Assembly (NCBI RefSeq): GCF_040954835.1
Contig: NC_090718.1
Location: forward strand, 13,965,532 to 14,029,531
Length of the DNA stretch: 64,000 nt
Origin: Lepisosteus oculatus
Taxonomy: Eukaryota > Chordata > Actinopteri > Semionotiformes > Lepisosteidae
Direction of reading: 5' to 3'
The position numbers and the translations under genes are program-made. Below the pieces are notes generated by a model, which worked only from the letters and a program-made list of their open reading frames with translations, had not been told where the DNA came from and searched no databases. Positions 1-12,900 of the stretch are shown here, one piece after another (positions within the stretch are counted from its first letter, which is position 1; the number at the start of each line of letters is the position of its first letter).

Positions 1-344
1 AACTGACTCTGGAGAGCCCCAGTCCTGTGGGTGTCATGGGTCAACCTTTAAATCATACATTTCTGAACACTTCCAATCAATTTCATTTTGACAATGCTGG
101 TAGATGATGTGTTCAGTCATGTAGTTCAGATATCATTTGTCTTTTATCTTTTATTGGATTATTTAAAACAAACAGAATTTATTGGCAAGCTACATCCCCA
201 CCTGACACTGAATAAAGTAAACTTTAACTTAGCTAAATAAGTTGAAATAAACTTAAAATTTAAACCAAATTTTTTCACACAAATTTGACTCTGCTGACAA
301 TTAATAAAAACACTGTCTCGTTTGCCCGATTCATGTTCCTTTTT

Positions 345-650
345 CGCAGTGGTTAGCATTGCTGCCTTTCAGCGCTGGGGCCCTGGGTTCAATACCAGGG
401 CTACACTGTCTGTGTGGAGTTTGTACGTTCTCCCTGCGTTTGTGTGCGTTTCCTCTGGGTGCTGCGGTTTCCTCCTACAGTCCAAAAACATGCTGGTAGG
501 TTACTTGGCTTCTGGGAAGATTGGCCCTGGTGTGTCTTGGGATGGACTGCTGTCCTGTCCAGGGTGTCCCCTGCCTTGCGCCCTGCATTGCTGGGATAGA
601 CTCTGGCTCCCCCACAACAATGAATTGGAATAGGTATTGAGGAGATGGAT
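345..650 (+). repeat. tRNA-derived SINE
   Basis: Begins with a tRNA-like promoter head (GTGGTTAGCATTGCTGCC, then GGGTTCAATACCAGGG). It continues with the tail common in fish SINEs (CATGCTGGTAGGTTACTTGGCTTCTGGGA) and ends at GAGATGGATGGA. A minus-strand relative lies at 61.1 kb. Confidence 0.75.
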
Positions 651-765
651 GGAAGTTCCTTCTAAACCTCCGTGCCCAGCAAAATCAATGTGCTTAAGTG
701 CGACCGACACGTGAGCGCTCCCTGTTGAGTCCGGCCATGTGGCGAGGCCACTGCTAGAGCCTCAC

Positions 766-965
766 CTGCGGGACAGTGGTACCCAGAGGGGCAGGGCAAG
801 CAGGCCAGCTGGGAGGCCACACTGGGGCGGTACGTCCCGGCCTCGCACGGCCTGCAGCTCTTGTCCCGCGAGTCTCTGGGACCGCTGACGTTGACCGGCA
901 TGAATCCGCCATCGCAGGACAGCGGTGCAGAGCTGTTTGCAGGGCAGTAGTAAGGAAATAAGCAC
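766..965 (-). CDS. Exon 83: last repeat exon in the window
   Basis: Encodes [35 protein letters not shown] and [10 protein letters not shown]. It ends in phase 1 at GCAG|GTGAGG, so at least one more exon lies to the left of base 1. Confidence 0.92.
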
Positions 966-3900
966 CTGCAGGATGGGAGAGAGGTCAGAAAGGGCTCTCT
1001 GCGCTGTGTCACGAGACATACATACATACAGTGGGCTTGTTACCGAATTCTTCATGCAGACAAATTCACACTAATTCCATTGAACACTGGCTATGTAACA
1101 GTGCAGAACACAGACAATTAGAAAATTGTGATCGCTATTTAATTTAGAGCACTTTACAAGTGCATTTTATGGCTATAGTATAGCGTTTCATTTTCTCAAC
1201 CTTTTCGATGGTTCCACTGAGATATCTTTAATTCTTCAAAATGGTTTGTATAAACTTCGGGGCTCTTTAAAATAGCCAGAAGAATAACGATTGAGAAAAT
1301 TAAAACACCCTTATAAAAGACGAACACATTATCTAATGTCTTGTCATTCTGACTCGGCAGAAAGTGCCGTGTGGCAGGTCTTGGACTAATCGTTCTGGGT
1401 TGTAGTCAACAATTTAAAACCAATTCTTTTTTAAAGAAATCTTCGGGTCCAGTTCATCTGAACGGATATCGTGAACGCTCTGCTTTGGCGAAACGCAGAG
1501 TGCCGGAGGCGAGAGTCAGGGAGGACTGGTCTGGACTGGTACAGCCTGTGGATAAAACCGACGTACTGCTGCTGTGGTGTGTCGTACGTCTCTGATCCCT
1601 CGGCACAGAAGTAGCCCCCTGGGCAGCTGGCAGGAAGTCCCGTCTGGGGTCTGCAGTATGACCCCGCCCTGCATGGAGTCTCCATCATGGAGCCTAGACA
1701 GCAAGAGCATGGACTGACTCTGATGACACACAAGTGAACTCCTCAGTTCTCACTGCTCAGCATTACAACACTTTAGTTCAGCCATGAGGTCTCTAACTGG
1801 GCTGCTGACTCAGTGTTTGACCAGGGTGAGATTCTGCCTGGACACTTTGCTCTCGGAAATCCAGCTTATCTGAAACGTGTCAAGTTCCGCTCAACTGTTT
1901 GGCGGTGTTGATGTTGCATTTTTTACAGTGTATCCTGTAATATTTTTTTAACTTTCTGTTTGAAGCCCTTATGCTTGGAATCCTTTGATATTAGCATGCC
2001 AAACCTCTTAACTGCACAGCGTTCATGTATTTTGTGTTTGCTGAAAGTAAAGGCATTCTTTGTATTTCATCTTTCATGCAACTTTCCTTGTCATCTTGAA
2101 CTCCTCTGGACTTGCTTCTTCATGAGAACCTCAAACCAATAAAAAAGTAAAGTTGATAAAGATGTTGTGGCTACTTTTAAACAGAACACTAATCTAAGAC
2201 GGAAGAGTTATCTTAAAACAAATGGGTAAGTGAGATTTAAAATAGCCATTTTTCACAATTTGTCAAAAAATGAATTTGAGTGTCAAGATCAGTGCCATTC
2301 AAGGTCACGAACAGCCCAACTGGTGGTCATGATCATTATTTTTGAAGGACATGATCAGTTTTATCAGAGGTCACAATCGATGTCTTTGAAGGTCATCAGC
2401 ATCACTAAAGGAAGGAGTGAGATGCCTGTGGAGGGAGTGTACCTGGTGGACACTGGTAGGCAGGGCGGCAGGGTGTGCCATAGATATTGGGCCGTCCTGT
2501 CTGGCCGGGGTCAGGGCAGTAAGTACCAGCCCGGCAGGGTTCACACTGGCTGGGAGAGGCTCCGCCGGGCTGAGGTCTCATGGTGCCAGCAGGGCAAGGA
2601 ACAGGAGAGCCCGTCCCACTGCACCAGAACCCTGGGGGGCAAGGACGTCCCGCGTAGTCTGTCAGACCTGGGGGAAAGGAGACACTTCAGCTGTCGTAGT
2701 TCAGGTGGTGTCACGGATGTCAGAAGGGACGAACCGTGGAGAGGCAGGAGAGCGTAAAAGACCCTCTGCTTAGCAGCGAGACAGGGGTTAGCCCAGGCTC
2801 AGCTGTTCAGGAAATGCCGTATAGAAACCTATCCCCTCAGGCAGGAGACGTGGGGCCACCTGGTACTAGACGGGTTTCAGGACATCCGAACATCAATGCT
2901 GAGCCAAGGCAAATGAAAATCCCAGAAATATATAACCCCACAGAGAGGGAGAGAGACACCGGAAGGACAGCAAAGCACCGGAAACAAGAGACAGGACAGA
3001 GAAGGAGCGCCCTCTGGCTGCAGAGGGTGTGACAGGTGGGTAGCTGCGTCAGGATGTGTAGGCTGCAAAGGAACAAGTAAAGATTAATTCCACGCTAATA
3101 AGAGAAGAAAAGAAACATTTCGGCTGTGGAGCCTTCTTCAGGTGTGGAACTCCCAGAGTAATTCCAGGAGATCCAGGTGCGGCACCCGAAAAAGGCTCCA
3201 CGGACAAAACCTTGTGTTTCTTTTCTTCTCTTTTCAGCGTGGAATAAACCTTTACTTGTTCCTCTACAGCCGTCGAGAGCAAAGCAATGCACGAGAAAGA
3301 ACACTGCTGCGTAACCCAGGCATAAGGCACTGAAAATGCATGCGACTGACATTGCATTAAACTGGACCTGCCTTGGATTTGTGTACTCCACTGTCTCCAC
3401 AACTTCATCTTATTAAAATAAATTCTTTCCATTTTAAGATCATTTCTGTGTAAGATGCTGCGGAATGGTGGTGATGACACTGGACTGGAGAGATCGCACA
3501 TGTACAGTACAGAATGCACATGAAGCCCTCCAGGATGCCTGCAGGCCTGACCTGTGGAGTCGCAGTGGTAGCCTGCAGGACAGGTCTGGCACTCCCCCCT
3601 GCTGCCCGCTCCAGGGGCAGCTCTGTAGGTGTGGAGAGGACACTCTCTGGGTCCTGCTGCTCCCTCAGTGCTGTTGCCGGTCAGCTCATCACAGTAGTGA
3701 CCAGGAGGACACAGGTAGTGGGTTGGGTCCCCTACAGAGCCAGAAAGAAACACCCCTGTGTCTCACACGAGGTGGGATTGGTCACGCGATTAACCCTAGC
3801 GGGATCTATAACTCTGTCAAATGCTCTGGTAAAGGGGCTCTCAAAAGCTGAAAAAATAACTTACAAAGAAGTCATGATTCCTGCATGTTTTGTTTATTTA

Positions 3901-6900
3901 AAAAAAAAAACAGCAAATCATGTGAGGCAATGGTCCCCCAATGACGGTTTGCTTTGTGAAACATTGGCTTTGAGAGCTGTCTTAGTTTTCGGAGCACTAA
4001 GACTCAGACCTGTGAAGCGGGAGGAGAGGGAGGGTGTGAGCGCTGTACCTTCTTTGCACCAGTGTTTTGCTGGGCAGGGCACGCAGTCCTCTCTCCTGCT
4101 GGCCCCTGGGGAGGCTCTGATAGTGTGGGAGGGACAGGCCTTGGGCTGCTCGGAGCCCTCTGGACAATAGAACCCTATAGAAAACAGTAACACTTGGCTT
4201 TTACTGTAGCTCAGAATTTTGTATTAGAAAACAGTATAAAACAGTGATCTCCAGCCCTCATTCTGGAGGGCAGGTACATCTACAGGTTTTCAGTAAATGT
4301 GGGCTCCTAACATGAATCAGCTCATTACTGTCTTAATGTGGACCTAGTGAACAGCTCCTCAGGTGCTGGTGCTTTAAAGAGACACTGCAGACACACTGGG
4401 CTTCCAGGATCAGGACTGGGAGCCCCTGATATAAGATGCAATGTGAATAAATGGGTACTCCTGAATGAGTGATGGGCTCTTCCCACAGACGGTTGGGATC
4501 TTGTTGGTAACGAGCAGAAATGCTTCATTAAGGTCAAGGCGGTGATGGGATGTACCTTCAGGAAGACACCTTGAGGCGCAAAAGTCGGGAAAGACCATAC
4601 GAAACCAAAGAAGTTGTCCCTTTTAAGCAGCTGATGCAAAGAAAGAGCTCAGCCTCCTTCTTCTGCTAAAGTGAGTTACCTGCCGGGCAAGGGCTGGCAC
4701 AGCTCTCTCCCCCCTCGCACCCGCTCCAGTCCTGCAGCACCGGGCCCTGCGGAGTGAACTCGGAGCTGCCCGACACACACAGGAACCCCGCTGCGCAGCG
4801 CCCCTGGATCCTGCCTCCCCTGGGCAGCCAGCGAACAACAGCAGCTTCAGGGGAACTTCATCGTCAACACTAACTCTCAGGTCGCTCCACTCATCCTCAT
4901 TCATTCCAGGAGGCTGCATGCAACAGCCAGACAAAGCTGCGATCATGGCAAATACAGTCACACCACTGACTTTCTCCATTCAGCAATCACTTTGTGCATT
5001 ACTGGCTATCTTGGAATGGAGGAGAGGACAGGGATATGAGGATACGGAGCACAAAGGAAAGATAACGTGAAGACGGGCAAGAGAAGTTAAGAATTGGGTT
5101 TTCGAAGAAATGGGAATCTAGGTAATTGAATTTACAGGAATTGCGTGTGTAACGACTACGCCCCTGCGTATAACAGGGATCTCAGCCGCCTGGGCTGATG
5201 GAGGTCTCCTTTAGCTCAGCCGGCAAGTTCCCTGTTGCGTGACGCCGGAGACCTGGGTTCTCGAACAGGCAGTGAGGGAAGAACTGACAGGGCAGGAGCA
5301 GCAAGGGTGGAAACCCCAAGAACCGTTACAACGGTGGCCCTAACGGGGATGGCCCTTCGCCGAGGACGGCGAATTAAGCAGGGGGAGAATATAACGAATA
5401 CGCCCCTGCATATAACAGGGATCTCAGCCACCCGAGCTGAGGGAGGTCTCCTTAAGCTCAGCCGGCAAGTTCCCTGTTGTGTGATGCCAGAGACCCACGC
5501 AGTGAGGGGCAAACTGGCAGGACAGGAGCAGCAAGGGCAGAAACCCCAAGAACCGTTACACGTGGAAGGCAGAAATCGATCATGATTCATTCATCTATGA
5601 ACGGAAAGATTTAGGGACAAATGAGTTGGTCATCGGGCTGGACAGATCCCACAGATATGCAGTTATAGAATCAATCTGTTTTTTGGCCACAATGCCCATT
5701 TCCTGCAGTAACAGGATGCAGTTTCTTACTGATCCAGTTGTTACACAGACCTCTGGGACCTCACGAAATGAGGTGAGGGGTACCTGCAGAACCTCCCTGG
5801 GGGGCAGGGCAGGCACTCCTGCTCCTCCTGCAGCCCCCCCTGCTCTGGGGGGGTGAATGTCCCACGGGGGCAGAGCTGAGGAACCTGGGTGGCTGCAAGC
5901 ACAAGCACAAGGCACTCGAGTACATAAAGATAGCAGAGCTACGAAACCAACCTGCGACACAGCTGTTGTACTGTATCCACAGTATGTGTGTGCATGTTCT
6001 ACCATTTTTGTAATATTCTAATCCTGTCTTTTTACGGTTTTAAAGTAAAGTAAAAGAAAAGCGGAACTAGGGGAATGCTGTAGAGCTGAATTCCCGATAT
6101 ACATCGAAAGAAAGGAGCGAACTGTAAAGAAAATGGCACTTTTAAAAGCTATGATCGTCTCCAAACTCAACTGAGATGAAATGAGTGAGTGGCGGAGATG
6201 CCTGCTGCAGAGGTATGAGTAAGTCTACACTGTACCAGCGGGACAGTACGAGTGTGGCGGGCAGGAATGGGGGTCTCCAGTGACAGCCTCTTCACAGTAG
6301 AAGCCAGGCCGGCAGGGTACACAGTAGTCTGAGCCAGGGTTAGGCTGGTACTCTCCTGTGGGGCAGGGGACTGCGTGAGCTGAGCCGGGGGGGCAGTAGT
6401 GACCCTGAGGAAACAGATGTTCAACAGTGATCGTCGATGTCAGGATTATAACCTAATTGAAAAAAGTGCCTAATTCAGGTCCTAGAGGAACACCACACAG
6501 CAGGATTTCCAGGTGTCTTTCAATAACATCCTTTCTGCAAACTTGGGAAAAAAAACAAGCAGACAATTACTTGGGTAATTTCTGAGTCTAATGCAAAGAA
6601 AAGCAGAAGACGTAAGCAGCGTCATTCTGTGCAATCACTATATACTGAATAGTTAAGAATATAAAGTAAACCCATGTCCAGTGACAGCATATTTGTGTTC
6701 CATTGCAATCCATATTACTGTAACTTAAGTTGTGAATCTGGGAGGTTCATCGACTCAGCGGGCTTGTTAATTGGATTAACTTGTTTCAGCATACACAGCG
6801 CAATTAACCTCAAGTCGCTCTCACACCAACACCGCTCTGAGCTCTACAGTTAATGACTTGGCATTCTGAAGGTACTGCACGCGACTTGCAGGAGCCCTCT

Positions 6901-9900
6901 GTGCAAGAACGAAGAGAATGAAGGCTCAGCTCAGTAGTCAGCGAGAATCAGCCCGCAGAGGGAAAGGAAAAGCCTGTGCAGTTGAGATCCTTTTGTTACC
7001 ATGGGCTGACCTTGGGGCACAGGAAGGCATGGGGGCTGATTGATGTGGAGGTGGAAGGGCAGTAGAACCCAGCAGCACAAGTGCCACTGGGGGAGGCCTG
7101 GCCTTCTCTGGCACAGTAGTGACCCGCAGGGCAGGGCAGGCAGCTCTCCATGGAGGACCCCCCTACGAGGAAGACAGCATCGTGAGAATCTGTCGCCCTC
7201 AGACTGTTCACTTCTCTATGGTCACATTTATTACTTTTTCCTTTTTTCTCCCAACCTAAATTATCGTACCGTATCACTTACTGCATCCTGTTGGAGTCGG
7301 CTTTTTGAGGTTGATCACCAAGGAAAGCCAAAAACAATCATATTAAGGAATCAATAATGTGTTCTTTGGTCAACGGTGGGGAGGCATAAAATGCAGAGGA
7401 TTTAAGTTAAGACCGATCCTATGGAGCAATACTCCCGTGGAAACCGTGACGTCAGCAGACGCCTCAGTGTGAAGTCACTGCTCCTTCCAGCCAGATACCA
7501 TGAGCCCACCTGTGGAGTTCCTGATGGTGCCCACTGGACAAGGCAGGGGGGACGGTGCTCCAGCAGGGCAGTAGTGACCCTCCGGACAGGGGCCATTCCT
7601 GGGAAACTTGGCAGAACCCTGAGGCACAGCGTATGTGGCCCCACCTTGACAATAATAACCCGCAAGGCATTCACCTGGATCAGGAGACGGGGAGAGAAAC
7701 ATAGCAAATGTATTATCTTGGCTGAACCTGGAAATCAAATTCATTTGTAATGGGGGGGGCAACCTTCAGACGTTGTTTCTGTGTTTAAGGTTATATAATA
7801 AGTGGCTGAAACACAACCCTGCTTGTCTCTTTCCAAGTGCAGTGCAGGTTAAAAAATTAATTTTGCTTCCTTGCTGACAGTGTTAGTGCAGCTTTGGAGA
7901 ACATTTGTGTCTTTCACTGTGAAATTTGTAATTCTGATCCATGTATAGCCTGGTCCCAGTCATTGATCACAGCCATTGGTCCTTTCAGACAAGTGGGCAT
8001 GAGAAGTGGGTGTGGACTTGCCATGAGGCTCATGGGCTCCCTCCGTGCTGCAGTAGAGTCCAGCTGGACAGGGCACGCAGGCTGAGGAGGACTGGGCACC
8101 AGGAAGGCTGTTCAAGGTCCCCACTGGACAGGGCAGGGGCGTGGCTGTCTTCGGGGGACAGAAGTGTCCTGAGCATGGGGCAGAAACAAGAGGATACTGA
8201 ATAGTGCAGCTGTAAATAATCTTTTTCACATCACATGTGCCCGTCTCTGGTGCATAGATTAAATCCGGCTATGTTGCTCTTCTCATATGTCAGCGAAACC
8301 ATCCACATTTCCACATCACTAGAATTACTGCTAAGTCTCTGTACGATTGCTGTGGGTCTAGTTACTTAAAATTGGCATGTACTGTACCTAATGTCCCTAC
8401 GTGAGTTTCCTGCTGGCCGTCACCTGATATTATGCATTGTCTCCACACCGTATAATTAAAAATAGTTTGGTCAGAACCTTGAGATTTGCCTGGGGGTGCT
8501 CACACCCCCAATGCAGGCTGAAAATTCCTGGCAAACGCGCAGTTGGAGAAACAGTACCTGCTGGGCAGACTGCAGGCTGCTCTGCGCTGGTGGAATTGCA
8601 CATGGTGCCAGGAGGGCAGGGTAGGCATGCTGCAGCTCCTGGCATGGGACCGTAGGTGCCAGGCTCACAGGGGAGGGCCGCACCTGTCCCCATGGGGCAG
8701 TGAAACCCACTGGCGCACAGGTAACCATGGAGGCCATCAGTAGGGCGGGCACTGACACTGCCCCCAAGACACACATACCTGCAGAAAAACCCCACAACAT
8801 AGTGCGTCTGGAACCTGGAAGTATTAATGCATCCTATGATAGACATATCTATACCGAGCTGAATTTTTATAACTTTAGCAGAAAATGGAGTTTATAACAA
8901 AAGTTCGGGAGGGATGACATCAACCAAGTTCAATCAGACTCAGCAATCCTGATGTCACTTCCTCACCTAAACACTATCCATACTACGCACAATCCCCTTC
9001 TCTCCCTCACATACATCTTTTGCATCCCACCTCCACCCCAGCTCCTCCTCTGCAGCTGCCCCTTGGTCACTCCTCACTCTGCAGGGGGGTCCCAGTGTCC
9101 TCGTCCTCTGGCCAGGAGGTCAGCCCTCAGCCTCAGCGGGTTCAGCCAAATTTTCACTAAATACTCCATAACCTTTTCAGAACACTTGATCCTCGAGTGT
9201 TGTTATTTCTAGTGAAAGTTTTCAAATGTCAAATATTACATTGTCAAAGTCCAGCAAAGCAGATTCAGAACAGTAAACTGTATAGCAGTAGTTATCAAAG
9301 TCATGGAATCTCTTTATAAATGTCAGCTCTATTTACAGTATTTTCAGACAACCTTGTTTTTGGAAGAACCACAGGTGTTGTTTTCTGGAATAGGTAAATA
9401 TCTTTTTCGAATACTGAGAATAACCGCATTAAAGCAGATAAGATTGTGGCTTAAACCGCCTCAAACCAGTAAGTGAAGTGAAGCCATTAGAGAAGTTTGT
9501 GAAATGGAATGGATAACGCATAGTATATAGAATCAGAATCAGCTTTTTTGAAGATGGATGGAAAAATTGAGAAAGATCAATATTATGTGAAGTGATGTTA
9601 TGTGAAATAATGAAGGATATAAGTACTGTTTGTTTAATTTAATGATTCATTTATTAATATAAAGTTAACTAAATTTGATAATGTAAATATAAAGGATACT
9701 TCCACTCCAAGAAATATCAATACAAAAAAATATATACATATTACATTTCAGATATATTATGTATTTTATATCTATCCTGCTTTTTTGAGGGGTAGGTGAT
9801 AGGGGGGAATTGTGGGGTTTTTAATATATATATATATCTTTGTGTAAGTCTTTTGTTTTATAGGTTTTATTCATATGATAATTATGGAAGATATCTGATG

Positions 9901-12900
9901 GCAATGAGAAACAAATATAACAGAAAAGTAGTACAAGCAAAGAGCTCAAGAGCAGAACGGTCCATCCGCAGCCGGAGGTCAAGCACTGGGGTGCAAGAGG
10001 AACGTAACCAGTTACCCCGAGTCGCAGGGCGGCGCCTCCTCCGGGTGTGTCAGGGCAGGCCGGTCACAGAAGCGTCCCGGGGGGCAGGGCTGGCACTGCT
10101 CCGCCCGGCTCAGTCCCAGGAAGCTGGAGTAGGAGCCCGGGGGGCAAGGCAGGGGGTAGCCCGTGCCAGCCGGGCAGAAATGACCCGCAGGACACAGGTT
10201 CTTTCTGGCCGAGGCGCCGTCCGCCTTCACCTGGAGACATGCAGTACAACAGACAAGGCCTGAGAAGCAGCGGAGGGGCTGCTGGTGCAGCTTTGTCCAG
10301 ATCACGGTCTCTTTCACCGGGCCAGGAGAACAAGAGTTAGGAAGAACAGGAGGAGGGGAACAAGGACAACAGAATCAAACAAAACACACCGGGTCGGAAG
10401 GAACAAGAAGCAGAAAGGTTACAGGAAGGTACAGTACAGTGTGAGCTTCGGAGGCAGAACTACTGCATGTGGAATAATAGAATTTCAGCCCACAGTGTGC
10501 AGATACTGTACCATATACTCCGTGGAGTTGGGGCTGCTGGATCCCGGGGGGCAGTAGTAACCAGCCTGGCAGGGCCCTGTTGCCTGGAAGAGGCCATGGA
10601 AAGCGCAGTACATGCCTGTGCAGAGTCAACGACAGCATAAGCAGGAGGAGAGAGCGTCGCAAGACACTCAGAGACAAGAGACCTTCCACGCTGAATCAAA
10701 CCATCTGGTCTAGCCGTGTTTCCCTGAGGCTTTTCACGCAACAGCTGCCGCAGAAGCTTACCCGGAACCCTACTGGCACCTGACCTGCTTTTTAGTGTTT
10801 TACCAGTTAGCTCTATAACTGTTTCTTCTACAGCTTTCGCAAACCCCGTTTGAGTTTTGACAGTTTTCTCCATCTCTGAAGGCTGTATGATTGCACAGGG
10901 CTGTGATACAAGGAGGGTCACTCCGGTGCACAATTTTACCAAAGTCCTCTTTTCTGAAGCCCCATGAGCCCCTGCACCTGTTCAGGCTGATAAGCCAACC
11001 CATAACTGCTGAGAACGAGCAATAACTGATGAAGTCTTAAAATGACAAATTGTGCGGCCTGAGGTTTAAAGATTTCACCTGCCGGGCAGAGCTGGCAATC
11101 CAACACAGAGGTGGCTCCACTCTGAGGTCCGATGGTGCCCCGGGGGCAGGGGTATTCAGTGCCCACTCCTGTCCCAGGGGGGCAGTAATACCCTCGAGGA
11201 CAGATGGCTGGCTGCACCACCCCACCTTCTGCACAACAAGGAAATACACAAGACTGAGAGTCATTGTTAGCACCGCCTTCTCCTGTAGCTGCATGTTGCA
11301 CAAACTAACTAATGGCACAGTAAATGTCAGTTCCTGGTATCAGTAATGTGATCACAAATGAAAGCGTTATGATTTGAACAAATAATATGCATGTACTGCC
11401 AACATCTATATCACCCTGCAATGTATAATTGGCAACCCACTAAAGCTCAGCAGGTATGACCCTGGTCCGTACCTGGATGGGAGACTCCTGGGGAAGCTGA
11501 GGTTGCTGCCAGAAGAGGTTTTAGTGGGACCAGTAGGGGGCGCTCACCCTGTGGTCAGTCTGGGTTCTAAAGACCCAGTATAGTGTAAAAAAGGTGCTGT
11601 GTCTCCCTATGAAATGTAAAACTGAGCTCCTAACTCTCTGTGAGTGTTAAAAATCCCAGAGCATTTCTTGAAAAGAGTAGGAATGTTACCATGATGTCTC
11701 TGCCAAATTTCTCCCTGACCTTTACCAATCATGGCCTCCTAATAATCCCCATCTCTAAATCGGCTTCATCACTCTGCTCTCCTCCCCACTGAGAGCTGGT
11801 GTGTGGGAAGAGTACTGGTGCATCATCCATGTGGATGCTGCACACTGGTGGTGGTGGAGGGAAGTCCCCATTACTTGTAAAGTGCTTTAAGTGGAGTGTC
11901 CAGAAAAGCACTATACAAGTGTAAGAGTAAAAAAAAAATATATATAGAAAGTTATGCATCTGCCTCTGTGTTTCTGCACATCGAATTTACCTTCCAGTGA
12001 GTGGCAGTAGAATCCAGCAGGGCAGAGGTCACAGGACTCCCCTTGTTGCTGAGCTTGGAAGGATCCTATGTCACAGGGCTGGGGTGCTGGAGACCCCGGG
12101 GGGCAGGAGTGCCCAGAAGGGCAGCGGAAAGCAGCGGGAGTGGGGGAGGTCTGACCAGGAGGGCAGTAAAACCCCACAGAGCACAGGCCGTCCGGAGCAG
12201 CGCTGGCTGAGCCTGAGGGCAGATGGACAAGGCAGAACTGCAGCAGCAGCACCACAAGAGATTCCCCGGGCAGTGCTGTACACACCTGCAGGCAAACCCC
12301 CAAGACCAGACTACAGGCACACGTCGCAACAGAATCGGTTTGCAGCGTGCCGAGAAATGAGCTCCTTTGTATGAAGCAACAGCAGAACAATAAAAATATA
12401 TTACACTGTATATATGATACTGTATATAAGGTTGCTGCTGGAAGAGGTGTTAGTGGGGCCAGCAGGGGGGCTCACCCTGCGGTCCACGTGGGTCCTAATG
12501 CTAATGCCCCAGTATAGTGACGGGGACACTATACTGTAAAAAGACTATCCTTCGGATAAGACGTAAAAACGAGGTCCTGACTCTCTGTGGTCATATTTTC
12601 CCATTGACCCTTACTAATCATGGCCTCCTAATAATCCCTATCTTTAAAAAAATTGGCTTCATCACTCTGCTCTCCTCCCCACTGAGAGCTGGTGTGTGGT
12701 GAGCGTTCTGCTGCACTATGGCTGCTGTCACATCATCCAGGTGGGGCTGCACACTGCTGGTGGTGGAGGGGATCCCCATTACCTGTAAAGCGCTTTGAGT
12801 GGAGTGTCTAGAAAAGTGCTATATAAGTGTAAGCAATTATTATTATTATAATATTAGATTTTTGATCATATATGTGTCATGTTTCCCCCCGCAATGCTAG

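Noticed and set aside
2230-2757. A 175-residue plus-strand open frame
   Set aside because: It is the complement of exon 81 plus intron sequence; no domain, and the opposite strand has the repeat motif with splice sites.
3049-3753. A 234-residue minus-strand open frame
   Set aside because: Only its first part (exon 80) is coding; the rest runs through the intron and a foldback element.
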